A DNA stretch of 64,000 nt from Actinernus sp. WN-2022 (lineage: Eukaryota > Cnidaria > Anthozoa > Actiniaria > Actinernidae), in NCBI GenBank assembly GCA_030867875.1, contig JAOWCC010000286.1, positions 2,418,001 through 2,482,000 on the forward strand. The letters are read 5' to 3'. The notes below the pieces were generated by a model. It did not search any database and was not told where the DNA came from. It saw only the letters and a list, made by a program, of their open reading frames with translations. Every line of letters begins with the position of its first letter. The stretch's first letter is position 1. This document shows positions 47,025 to 55,137 of this stretch, piece by piece. A program made the translations under genes and the position numbers.

Positions 47025-47566
47025 AGGTCGAAGAGGAGGTAGCCAAAAGGGCGCTGGTAGGCCCGCATCACCGCAGTCACTTGCCCCGGAAAGGCTTGCT
47101 CGGCCAATTTCCGGACTTGCAACGAATCCCGAGCGTTTTTAAAAGCGACCAGGTAGTGGGCGTTGATGGAAATGGTGCGCGCGTACTTGCCTGGGGGAAA
47201 AATGTTCTCGGTCAGGTACAGCACCGAAATGTTGTGGTGGTGTGAGCCTTTGGTGAACAGGTCCACCACCCGCTCATCCTTGGAGCCTTCTTTCATCAAA
47301 TCGTCCAGGATCAAGAGGCCCGCCTGGCCACGAAAGGGGGCGTACAGGTTGTCGGGGAGCGCCGCCACAAATTTCACCCCCAATTGTTTTTGCATGGCGG
47401 TGAAACGGGGTTGCCAGGCGCTGCCATAACAGTACACGATCGTGAGGGGTGGGTGGGTGAAATGGGATTTCGCATGCTGCAGGAGTCTTTCGGTGAACAC
47501 GGTTTTTCCCGATTGACTCTGCCCCGTGATCAAGTTATTGCAGGGCGCTTGGAAACGGACGTCCAT
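46955..47566 (-). CDS. Polinton DNA-packaging ATPase (FtsK/HerA, A32-like)
   Basis: A 203-codon intact frame. It has a Walker A motif GQSQSGKT at residues 15-22, a Walker B motif LLILDDLM near residue 88, and a sensor-like segment SVLYLTENIFPP. In Polintons and related viruses this P-loop ATPase of the A32 clade pumps the genome into the capsid. It is short compared with poxvirus A32-type proteins but typical of the invertebrate Polinton form. The ATG at 47566 lies inside the last codons of the protease frame, so the two genes overlap by 37 bp as in a compact viral genome. Its 3' end runs into the promoter-like repeat coming the other way. No lesion is visible. Confidence 0.85.
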   Translation of the reverse strand: MDVRFQAPCNNLITGQSQSGKTVFTERLLQHAKSHFTHPPLTIVYCYGSAWQPRFTAMQKQLGVKFVAALPDNLYAPFRGQAGLLILDDLMKEGSKDERVVDLFTKGSHHHNISVLYLTENIFPPGKYARTISINAHYLVAFKNARDSLQVRKLAEQAFPGQVTAVMRAYQRPFGYLLFDLHPRTPPALRQHFLRANPFTTLA

Positions 47567-48182
47567 CGCGCCTCACCCCTTCCCAAGAATAACAAGACAT
47601 AGAGATGGGTTACCTTTTTTTTTAAATTATAATTTTTTTCTCTCAAACTGATGACACATTGGTCGTGGAGGGATCTGCCTTGCCGCTGACACCGCGCCCT
47701 ACTCCGGCGTTGGTACTGGCGTTGCCAGACTTGGAGGTAACGGTCCCGGGCGGCTTTGGTCTTCCACCACTGGAGGTCTTGCAGCACCTCGGCCATGGAC
47801 CGGCCGTGGGCTCGGTGCAGGAGGTAATACAGACAATAACTGCCGCACACTTTGGACTGGTTCCCTTGCAACATCACCTTGTTTTTCCCATGCTGGGCCG
47901 CCCCCTGCCGCACGTACTCTTGCAATCCATAATAAGAGGCGGGAAAGCCATAACTGTCGAATAATTCATTAAAGCCTTGGCACGGAAAATAAAAGGCCAA
48001 CCAATGGGTTCCTGGACCGTCAGAGTTGTCGGTATTGAGAATGAAAGAGGCGGGGCGGGTCACGCGCCGGGGCGGGTCACGCGCCGGGGCCGTAGGTCCA
48101 TGGGAAACACGCCCCGAAACGAGGCGTGGAGCCACCAATCGTGGCGTGACAAGACCGCCAATTGCGACGTGTAGGTGTTCAT
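47530..48182 (-). pseudogene. Polinton adenain-type cysteine protease, frameshifted
   Basis: The main frame has the adenain/Ulp1-like catalytic set: histidine in GTHWLAFYFP, aspartate in ELFDSYG, and glutamine and cysteine in QGNQSKVCGSYCLYY. In adenovirus and Polintons this enzyme matures the virion proteins. An ATG at 48182 starts a frame with MNTYTSQLAVLSRHDWW and FRGVF, typical of the family's N-terminus, but it is out of phase with the catalytic frame. The cause is visible: a 17-bp direct tandem duplication (48052-48068 and 48069-48085, unit GGGGCGGGTCACGCGCC) lies exactly at the change. The longer frame opens upstream only with a GTG. The C-terminus overlaps the ATPase start. Catalytic residues are intact, but the protein as encoded would be cut short. 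Confidence 0.82.
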
Positions 48183-48203
48183 CCCCCACTGCTTACAACT
48201 TTT

Positions 48204-49522
48204 TCACTTCTCGGCTTCTGTTGATTTCGTACGCGGCGTCAGACTCTCGCAGTTCACGTACACCGATATAGTCTGGGCGACGCCTGCCTCAAACTGAAGT
48301 CGGATGCCCACCGTCACGTACTGTTGTATGTTCATGTGAGAGGCGTTGCCGCTGCCGTCTGGGGTGAAGTCAAAACACAGGATGGCGTACCCCTTGTCCC
48401 AATCGGTACGGGTAATGTCAATCCCATGGTTGGAGCTCATGGCGCCTTGCGCCAGGAACAAGGTATTGTAGCCGTCCAGGGTTTTCCCATTCGCAAATTC
48501 GAGGCGGGAGAAGGGGTGGGCGTGGCGTCTACCGTGACCGTCGCGCGGGTCATCCCGAACCTTTGGAAATGGAAAGGGTTCTTTTTCAGATTTCCCAAGC
48601 TTCCAAGACTCTCCACCAAGGCAATACGCATGCGTCGGGGTATGCGTCCGCCCAGGAAATCTGTTTTCTCAAAGGTAGTGTCCCCCTGGGAAATGGTGAA
48701 CATCCGTTCTTCTTCACCGTTGTAAGGGTAGAGGTTGGGCTGGGACACGAGTTTCACGTCGGTGTTCTTCATGAATTCCTTGTTGCAGACGCTGACGCGG
48801 CGGAAGAAAGTGACCCGCTTCAGCACGATTTTAGCGGCGGCCGCTTCCGCCGTCGCACTGTCCCCCATGAGGGCGAAGGCGTTGCTGGAAGGGGTAAGTC
48901 GGAATTCTAGGGGCACCCCGTTGAGGAGCAATTTGTTGGAGAAGGCCGCGTCAATATAAAACATCCCGGTCAGTTCCACCACTTTGCTGTCCGCCACGTA
49001 GCCCGACCGCATTGTCAACCCTGTGTTGGCCCCGGCGATGTTGAAAATATCCATGGAACCGGCCATGTCTTTGTAGTACAGTCCCGCGGTCAGGTAGGAT
49101 TTCTTCGCGTCTGGGGTAAAGTTGAGCAGGGTGTTGAGGTAGGCTTTGTAGGGGTAGGTTTTGGTGCTCATGGTCATCCATTCCCCGTTCAAGGCCATAT
49201 TTATTTGCGACCAGAGGGAATGAAACCAATTGTTGACTAGACCCAGGTTCAAATCGGCCGTCAAATTCCCTCCATCGGATTTCATGAGGTTGGCCGTCAC
49301 CTTGAAGTAACTTCTAGGCAGTACGGTGTAATAGGGACTGGCCGGGAGGTAAAATTCCACGGGCGCCCCGGGCAAGAGGGCCGATTTGGGGGCGTGTTCC
49401 GACCAATAGCCTCTTTCTTCGACCGCTTGGGCCAATTCCTTCCCGAAAAAATCCAAATGGGTGTTGTAGCCGCCCAACATGTGCGGCAGGGGCGGTTTGC
49501 CCATTCCTACTACCGTGGCCAT
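48204..49522 (-). pseudogene. Polinton major capsid protein (F54H12.2 family), one frameshift
   Basis: From ATG at 49522 the frame encodes about 350 residues with FYLPASPYYTVLPRSYFKV, LVNNWFHSLWSQINMALNG, YKAYLNTLLNF and LTGMFYIDAAFSNKLLLNGV. These are blocks of the F54H12.2-like proteins that are now understood as double-jelly-roll capsid proteins of invertebrate Polintons. The end of the protein continues in another frame (GIDITRTDWDKGYAILCFDF and INIQQYVTVGIRL-like segments, to 48204), so a single small indel falls at about 48500-48530. Total length, about 440 residues, suits the family. The capsid would form the icosahedral shell. Apart from that one break the gene looks well preserved. 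Confidence 0.82.
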
Positions 49523-49527
49523 GGTTT

Positions 49528-50148
49528 TCAATAATCGTCGTCAAAAATCTCTCTCTCCACACGTGCACGCTTGACGGGCGTTGAAGGAATGAGAGGAGGA
49601 GACTGTTTTTTCTTTCTTTTATCCTTGTTGGCTGTGGTCCGCGCCGCCGGCTTCTTCGCCTTTTTCTTTTTCGGAGCCACCCCGGCTATCTTTTCCAGAC
49701 CTTGGATCAACTTTTTACTGGTTTTCTTGCCGAGCACGCGGGCCGCCCCGCGACTCGTATCCTTTGCGATTTGTTTCACTACCCTCTTGCCAAATTTCTT
49801 TTTCAGATGATCGAGAATATTTTTTCCTCCTTTTTTAGCTACCGCCCCCGCGACGGTGCCGGCCAGCGCTTTGCCCGCCATGACGGTCAAGGGGGCTAGT
49901 GCTAAGGGCAATAGCCCTCCCTTTTGATACTTGACCGGGCCGTAACCGCCGAGTTCATTCCAACGGATAGGGATGAGTCCACCGCCGCCTTGCTGGCCCC
50001 GGCCCCCCTGGAAGACAGGAATTGAGGTGGGCGTGCGTTGAGGGTTGGAAGCGTGCGCATAGAACACAGGTATCGAAGACCCTCCGCCAACCACGTCCCC
50101 CATAGATGGCAACGGTGCCATAGAACCAGTAGACGGTCCATAATTCAT
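49528..50148 (-). CDS. Basic core/pX- or pVI-like virion protein
   Basis: A 206-codon intact frame from ATG (MNYGPSTGSM). It has a glycine-rich N-terminal half, then a hydrophobic glycine/alanine helix (LLPLALAPLTVMAGKALAG, about residues 82-100), and a very basic C-terminal half (KKFGKRVVKQ, then APKKKKAKK with KDKRKKK). Small proteins with one glycine-alanine hydrophobic segment plus a lysine-rich tail occur in adenoviruses and adintoviruses as core or membrane-lytic proteins (pX, pVI). The position between the capsid gene and the minor capsid gene fits. The end lies 6 bp before the capsid start codon. The assignment is from composition and context, not from close sequence match. Confidence 0.62.
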   Translation of the reverse strand: MNYGPSTGSMAPLPSMGDVVGGGSSIPVFYAHASNPQRTPTSIPVFQGGRGQQGGGGLIPIRWNELGGYGPVKYQKGGLLPLALAPLTVMAGKALAGTVAGAVAKKGGKNILDHLKKKFGKRVVKQIAKDTSRGAARVLGKKTSKKLIQGLEKIAGVAPKKKKAKKPAARTTANKDKRKKKQSPPLIPSTPVKRARVEREIFDDDY

Positions 50149-51471
50149 CCTTTCCTTTTCAGAGCACGCTTCACAAATTCCAATGTCGCCACCACGGTTG
50201 CTGTTGAGGCGAATGAGATGCGGCGGCCTGCCTCGTCGGGTATAAGGATTTCTAGCGTGTCAAACACCGTTTTGGCGAGCGGGAAGTATCGCATGACCGG
50301 AAAGTCACGTTCCACCACCTTGTTGTAGGGGATCTGGGCCGCCACGAACCTCAGCAAGGGCGCTTTCACATCCCCCACGATGTGGGGCTCAATCAGATCG
50401 CAATACACGTACAAACTGCGCACGGGCTGGTGTTTGAAATCGCAATTGAGTAGGTAGGGCTTGGGCGTTGAGAATTTCAGACCGGAATAATAGGTTGACC
50501 AACACTGATAACCCATCAGGGGTCGTGGATCCTTGTCGTCGCTCTCGGTCTGCGAAACGTATTGGGGTCTGTGCCCGTCAACAAACCCCAACAGCTTGGC
50601 CAGCCAAGGGCTCATGACAAGATGCACGTCCGCACGGACGAGTCGAAGGGTCAGCCTTAAGGACCCTTTGGGAAGGTTGGGGACCCAATACCATACCATA
50701 GGAGGGTTGATGTTCGGAATGGCCGCTACGACAGCTTTGGCGGACGAGTAGTTCCCTGTCGGTAACAGAAAGGTTGATTTGATCTTGTGATGCTTGTAAA
50801 GCATGATAGTACCGCGTTCCTTGGTCGCGGTACCCAGGTAGTATACGGTTCGGTCTTTCTCCGAGACCGATGCTGGGATCGCGAGGGGTTTGTCCGAGAT
50901 CACCGATCCCGTGCAGACCCCAACGAAACTGGACATCAATGGGGTGGAGGGACCCGGTTTTTTCATCATGTCTTGGGGATGCGCAGTGGACTTTTTGGGA
51001 TCTTCCTCCAAACCGATCATGTAGGCCAGTGGAGGGGGGAGGGCTAAAATGTATCCGTCCGTTGAGGTTTGTTTCAATAACAGGGAGGTCTTGGCCTTTG
51101 TTTTATCGATGCTTTCCGGCAAGACGTCGAATGTTTCGAGGATCGCTTGGAATCCCCCTTGCACCAAAGCACGGCGCATAGCATAGACCAGTAACCGTTT
51201 CGAAATACTGGGAATCCAAGGTGAGGGTGGTCGAGGTCCCTTCTTCTTTGCGAAGTTTTTCTTGGATCATCGTAAATTGGCGGTCTTGCTCTTTAGGGAA
51301 CAATTCATCCCAGGCGCGCGGAAATTGCAGATGGCAGAGCGCCATCTCCCACCGTCGGTCCAAGACCAAGATCTCCGGTAGATGGACACGGAAATGGGAA
51401 CCGGTATTGTTGGGAAAGGTATCCCGGCTGGCCACGCTAGGCAACGTCATCCAGATGCGGTCGGCGTCCAT
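50145..51471 (-). pseudogene. Minor capsid (penton-like) protein, copy 2, one frameshift
   Basis: The ATG at 51471 starts MDADRIWMTLPSVASRD, then HFRVHLPEILVLDRRWEMAL, the usual start of minor capsid proteins in cnidarian Polintons. Coding changes frame at about 51180 and continues for 340 codons to 50145, with GYQCWSTYYSGLKF, LYVYCDLIEPHIVGDVKAPL and PLAKTVFDTLEILIPDEAG. The lesion falls at a repeated CTATG word (GTCTATGCTATGCG). The predicted role is as capsid vertex or minor capsid subunit, by analogy with Polinton penton proteins. The stop codon overlaps the start of the core-like gene (50145-50148), again viral-style packing. Confidence 0.68.
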
Positions 51472-51903
51472 GCTTTTTCGGAAATGTAAGGTCACTTCCA
51501 CCTTAGTGGTTTGTGGAAATGAAACAAGTTTCCCGTGCTCGTCGGTTATAAGGATTTCGAAATCCTCAAACACCGTCTTGGCCAGCCGCCTGTAGAACAG
51601 GGGGGTAAAGTTGCGTTCTTGGACCGCCACGTTGCAGGTCCCTGAAAAAAGGACTGTCAACAAGGCGGCTTTGGTATCCCCCACAATGATGGGTTCCAGC
51701 AAATCACAGTACATCTAAAATGTCGCTGGCTTCTCCTGCTGCTGGAGGCAGGGGAAGACCACAGAGGCGACTGCCATTTCCCAGGCCGGAGACAACTCGT
51801 ACAGTTGCGGGAGGTGGATACGGAACCGGGCCGGGGCATTGGTGTAGACCTTCGCGCTCACCCCATTGGTTAAGGTAATGTAAAATTCCTCTTCCTCCTC
51901 CAT
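51472..51903 (-). pseudogene. Minor capsid (penton-like) protein, copy 1, collapsed
   Basis: This is a second, damaged copy just upstream of copy 2. The N-terminal part (51718-51903) has EFYITLTNGVSAKVY and ARFRIHLPQLYELSPAWEMA, and ends at a TAG (51715-51717). The C-terminal part (51472-51714) has YCDLLEPIIVGDTKAALL and RRLAKTVFEDFEILITDEHG, closely matching the corresponding part of copy 2 (CDLIEPHIVGDVKAPL; LAKTVFDTLEILIPDE). About 250 residues that should lie between are missing, though the two ends are in the same frame. The C-terminal frame runs without a stop into copy 2. I infer a tandem gene duplication followed by an internal deletion. Confidence 0.7.
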
Positions 51904-53095
51904 CCTCTCTCTCTCTCTCTCTTTCTTCCCACTCAAACACGAATGAATCCGTCCCGTGGGAAAACAAACTCTTTTTTTTTTTCCCATACGTTTGGGTCTG
52001 GAGCTGGGTGACCGGGACCCAGCTGTTAAATTTGGTGGGGTACCCTTCCCATTTCACTAAGACCACTTCCTGTTTCTTCTTGCCGCGGCGTTGCAACACC
52101 TTTTCGATGATAAAGAGACTTTCTTTTTCCACGGACACAGGCGTCATCTCGCTTTCGTAAAACGTCCCTTGCAACCCTTCCCCGCTCAGGTCCGCCAACC
52201 GGTAGACCGGGGGCGTGCGGTAGTCCAGCCGTTGCCGCACCGTGAACACTTCCTCCGACCAGTTGGCCAGATAGCTTTTTTCAAAATAGCCTTTGGTTTT
52301 GCTAATCCGTACTGTATCGCCGGGGCGGAACAACGGTTTCTTTGGCTTCAACTTTAATGGCGTCTGCTTTTCCCGGTACAAGACAGCCCTCACCTCGTGA
52401 TCGTTGAAGGGCGGGACGGTGATGGGGGCGCGTCGAATGCTGCTGTGGAAGGCCCTGTTGTACCCGAGCACCAATTGCGGGAGGACTTTCAAATACTCTT
52501 TCTTCCCGGTGACCGTGAAATATTTGTACATTCGACCCTTGAGGGTCCGGTTGAACCGCTCGGCAATCTGGGCTTTGGTCTCGTTGTAGGTGACGAAAAA
52601 GGCTACGTCATTCTTTTTTAAGAAGGCCTGGAACTTACGGTTGGTAAATTCTGTTCCGGCATCGGTCTGCAGCCGTAACGGTTTTCGTTCGCGGAACACT
52701 TGGGTAAAGGCACGCACCAATTCCTCCCCGGTTTTGTTCTTAAGGGGGACCGCCCAGGCGTACTTGGACAACACATCGATAATGGTCAAAATGTGTTTGT
52801 AGCCCTTGTTGAAGGTGCTCGTGGCTTGCATGTCCACCAGGTTCGTTTGCCATTGCTCGTCGAGGGCCAGCACGCGCACGCGCCCTTGCAGAAATGTTTT
52901 TCGAAAAGGCTGGTGCAAGGTAAACGTCAATTGCTTTTTCAGCCACGCTAAAGTGGTGGTGAGTGTCAGACCCACTTCTTTAGCCGCCTTCACCAGGCGG
53001 GCAGCACCCCCAAAGGCAGCAGGGCTGGCGGGGTCGTAATACAATGCCTCGAGCAGCGCGGAAGGATTCTTTTTCTTCTCCTTCTTTACTCCCAT
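51704..53095 (-). CDS. Polinton integrase with chromodomain (F54H12.3 family)
   Basis: From ATG at 53095 (MGVKKEKKKN) the frame encodes a retroviral-type integrase: an N-terminal helical region, the first catalytic aspartate in LVDMQA, the second in LQTDAGTEFTNRKFQ, and the glutamate in AQIAERFNRTLKGRMYKYF, spaced about 33 residues from the second aspartate. An SH3-like segment follows (FRPGDTVRISKTKGYFEKSY) and a chromodomain-like end (IIEKVLQRRGKKKQEVVLVK, then WEGYP and NSWVPVTQL). The integrase would insert the element with a short duplication, and the chromodomain may target chromatin. The frame stays open past the chromodomain into DNA that also encodes the minor capsid start. The last roughly 100 codons, after an A-rich homopolymer at 51971-51982, are therefore probably not genuine. 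Confidence 0.83.
   Translation of the reverse strand: MGVKKEKKKNPSALLEALYYDPASPAAFGGAARLVKAAKEVGLTLTTTLAWLKKQLTFTLHQPFRKTFLQGRVRVLALDEQWQTNLVDMQATSTFNKGYKHILTIIDVLSKYAWAVPLKNKTGEELVRAFTQVFRERKPLRLQTDAGTEFTNRKFQAFLKKNDVAFFVTYNETKAQIAERFNRTLKGRMYKYFTVTGKKEYLKVLPQLVLGYNRAFHSSIRRAPITVPPFNDHEVRAVLYREKQTPLKLKPKKPLFRPGDTVRISKTKGYFEKSYLANWSEEVFTVRQRLDYRTPPVYRLADLSGEGLQGTFYESEMTPVSVEKESLFIIEKVLQRRGKKKQEVVLVKWEGYPTKFNSWVPVTQLQTQTYGKKKKSLFSHGTDSFVFEWEEREREREDGGGRGILHYLNQWGEREGLHQCPGPVPYPPPATVRVVSGLGNGSRLCGLPLPPAAGEASDILDVL
51907..51924. repeat. (CT)n microsatellite
   Basis: About nine TC repeats within the region where the integrase and minor capsid frames overlap. It gives the alternating RERERE and KERERER residues in the overlapping frames. 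Confidence 0.85.
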
Positions 53096-53404
53096 CTTCA
53101 AAATGGGATCCCTAAATAATCACTTTTCCCCCGCAACACGCCAAGAAACAACGGAGGCGTTTAAAAATACCATGGCACTTGAGGGACGGACCTCCTCCTC
53201 CTCCGCAGGGCATTCTGTACTCTCCCCGAGTCTAGCGCGTGGAACACCCTTATACTGTTTTCACCCCCCTTTCTCCCTAGAAAAAGACATGACAGACACG
53301 CAGCGTCGTTCCCCTTGAAATTGTTATTGTGTTTACAAAAAAAACTAGAAGTTACGGGGAGAAATGGGGACGTCGTCTTTGATGGCTTCTTGTGCTGTGG
53401 AATG

Positions 53405-53902
53405 CTAGCTCTCGTTGGAGACCGTCCTGCCGCTGTCTTCATACAATTTGTAGGTGTAGGTTGGGGGGTTGGTGAAAATGACACCCGATTGCTTGATCAT
53501 ACAGATCCCTTGCTCTAGATCCAAGTAGGCCTTCCTCAAGACTTTCTCCAACAGCTCTGGCGCAAACATCCATTTCAACATCTCCTTCAACATCTCCTTA
53601 TTGTCTTTTTCCTCCTCGAATAGGTCACACGCAAAACTGTGGGCCACAGTGTTGAGGTAAGGGAAGAGACCGTCCGACACTTTGTTCGTCTCTCGTACCA
53701 GGGTTTCCATTGTTTGCGAGGGGTACGTGTCGTGGATTTGGTTGAGGTAATGCATCCCAAAACGCCTCACTTTGTCGTAGAAGGAACTGTTCACGACCGA
53801 GTACCTCCGTTTCTGGAACAGGTGGGTGATCAGGGTCGCCACCAACTCCTCCTGCACAACGTAGTAGGTTCCTTTTACATGGGCCCTGTAGGTAGTTTCC
53901 AT
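53405..53902 (-). CDS. Unknown Polinton-associated protein (165 aa)
   Basis: An intact frame with ATG (METTYRAHVKGTYYVVQEEL). It is predicted mainly helical, with a hydrophobic segment around LVATLITHLF, an acidic helix EEEKDNKEMLKEMLKWMF and a C-terminal YTYKLYEDSG. I recognise no motif. It starts 4 bp after the preceding frame ends and lies about 300 bp before the integrase start, so it looks like part of the same viral operon-like series. The GC content matches the element. It could be a replication or regulatory protein; I have no evidence for either. Confidence 0.5.
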   Translation of the reverse strand: METTYRAHVKGTYYVVQEELVATLITHLFQKRRYSVVNSSFYDKVRRFGMHYLNQIHDTYPSQTMETLVRETNKVSDGLFPYLNTVAHSFACDLFEEEKDNKEMLKEMLKWMFAPELLEKVLRKAYLDLEQGICMIKQSGVIFTNPPTYTYKLYEDSGRTVSNES

Positions 53903-53905
53903 GAT

Positions 53906-54664
53906 TTATAGCCAAGTCACCCTCCCTGGTTCTGTTTCCATGAACAAGTCGTCCAGGGAGGCCTTGCTACCCTGGGTCAGCGTGAAATGAGGTTTGAAAT
54001 AGTTGACCCCCCGCAACTGCAGAATATGGAAGGTCAACCGATTCACAAAGTAACGTACGGCCGTCACGAACCACGACAGATTTTCTTTTGGTCTCTTCAT
54101 CTTTCTCTTCTCAGTCATCCTCTCGTCGGCCTCCTCCTCTTCTTCCAGCCTCTTCGCCCAGCCTCTTCGCACTCTTCAAGGCCTCGTCTTCTTCTTCCTC
54201 CATGTCTTCGTCGTCAAGCGCAATCCTATCGGTCACCCTCTTTTTGGCAGCTTGTTCTTCTTTTTCTTCATCTTCCTCCTCTTCCTCTTCCTCCACTTTG
54301 CTAGGGCATCGTTCAAGTACCCCGTCAAGGCATTGATTTGGTTCCGCGATGGGGTCAGTTGGGAGGGTCCCTTCGTCACAGGAATGGTACAGGCACGGAC
54401 TTTACGACGGTTCATACTCGAGGTGACCATTCTGTAGCTGAGGTGGTAGGCAATGCGGTACAACCGTTCGCTTTGGCAAGATACGGTCCGCAATCTCTGG
54501 ACGTAGTCATACAACTCAAACTCCGAATAGTCGTAGAGTTGATACAACATCATGATGGTACAGTGGCCCCAGATAGGCAACAGAAGGTCGAACTGTTCGT
54601 GTAGGATTCGTTTCGTGACATGGGGGCGTAAATCCTTGATAGTTTTCTCGTGGTGCTGTTTCAC
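53906..54664 (-). pseudogene. Unknown Polinton-associated protein with acidic coiled-coil, probably truncated and frameshifted
   Basis: Three minus-strand frames follow one another: 54233-54664 (LRPHVTKRILHEQFDLLLPI, a YDYSEFELYDYVQ tyrosine-rich block and RIAYHLSYRMVTSSMNRRKV), then an extreme Glu/Lys low-complexity segment (54111-54296, EEEEEEEDEEKEEQ), then 53906-54172 (RPKENLSWFVTAVRYFVNRL and GVNYFKPHFTLTQG). No frame has its own good start codon, and the low-complexity DNA invites slippage, so I treat them as one gene with two small indels. The first frame is open only from a stop codon at 54665-54667, so the true 5' end is probably missing. No family recognised. Confidence 0.45.
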
Positions 54665-55137
54665 CTAGTACTGGCATTCTTCAAAGCTCAGGGGGTTTAT
54701 TGCAACCATTCTAAACTCAGTAGAGTTTATGTGGTGGTTATATACAAAATAGTTATTGAGTGTTGGTGGTTGCTGCTGAAAGTATCCTGAAGTGGTATTT
54801 CCATACATACGTACATCCCCGAAAAGCCATTCCACCGACCCTCGAGGTCGTCCAAACAAAATGGATCATACTCCCAGTAAGGATACGTAGAATTAGAAGA
54901 CTGAGAACATTCATAGAGGATTAAAAACTCGTTCTCGCTTATGTAGCCATCTGCTAAACCAAAAATCAAATGATCTTGAACATTTTGGAAATACATTTGT
55001 ATCAGAATAACAACAAAGCATGAATTGTCGTATTGTTGGAATAGTTGGATGTCACACAAGAATGCCCTAAATAAGTTATTAAGAAGAGTATTCATCGTAT
55101 GTGCGTATATAATAATAACTATCAGCGGTAGCACCAA
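54665..55137 (-). pseudogene. HARBI1-family-like N-terminal exon fragment
   Basis: The minus-strand frame contains HLIFGLADGYISENEFLILY and a YPYWEYDPFCLDDL block. In cnidarian HARBI1-like or related nuclease proteins this pattern forms the N-terminal region just before the DNA-binding part. After LDDLEG the resemblance fades, close to where the GC-rich virus-like DNA begins (54665). It may be an older transposon into which the Polinton block inserted, or the two may be joined by rearrangement. No catalytic residues are present. Confidence 0.4.

Larger units (their letters stand above)
46123..54664. mobile_element. Polinton/Maverick (adintovirus-like) element, incomplete, no PolB seen
   Basis: The block is clearly richer in GC than its flanks and carries a virus-like gene set on the minus strand: packaging ATPase, adenain-type protease, major capsid protein, basic core-like protein, minor capsid-like proteins and a retroviral-type integrase with chromodomain. 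This set defines Polintons/Mavericks, large DNA transposons that encode virion proteins. Complete Polintons are usually 15-20 kb and encode protein-primed DNA polymerase B. This one is about 8.5 kb and I see no polymerase. The left end has a tandem promoter-like repeat; the right end has no inverted copy of it. I infer truncation on the right, near 54665-54780. Ends and target duplication were not resolved. Confidence 0.8.

Noticed and set aside
47659..47964. Plus-strand frames within the protease gene, and similar long frames opposite the capsid and minor capsid genes
   Set aside because: GC-rich coding DNA often leaves the opposite strand open. The minus-strand frames carry the family motifs.
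54088..54336. Serine-rich plus-strand ORF
   Set aside because: It is the antisense of the Glu/Lys low-complexity coding segment.
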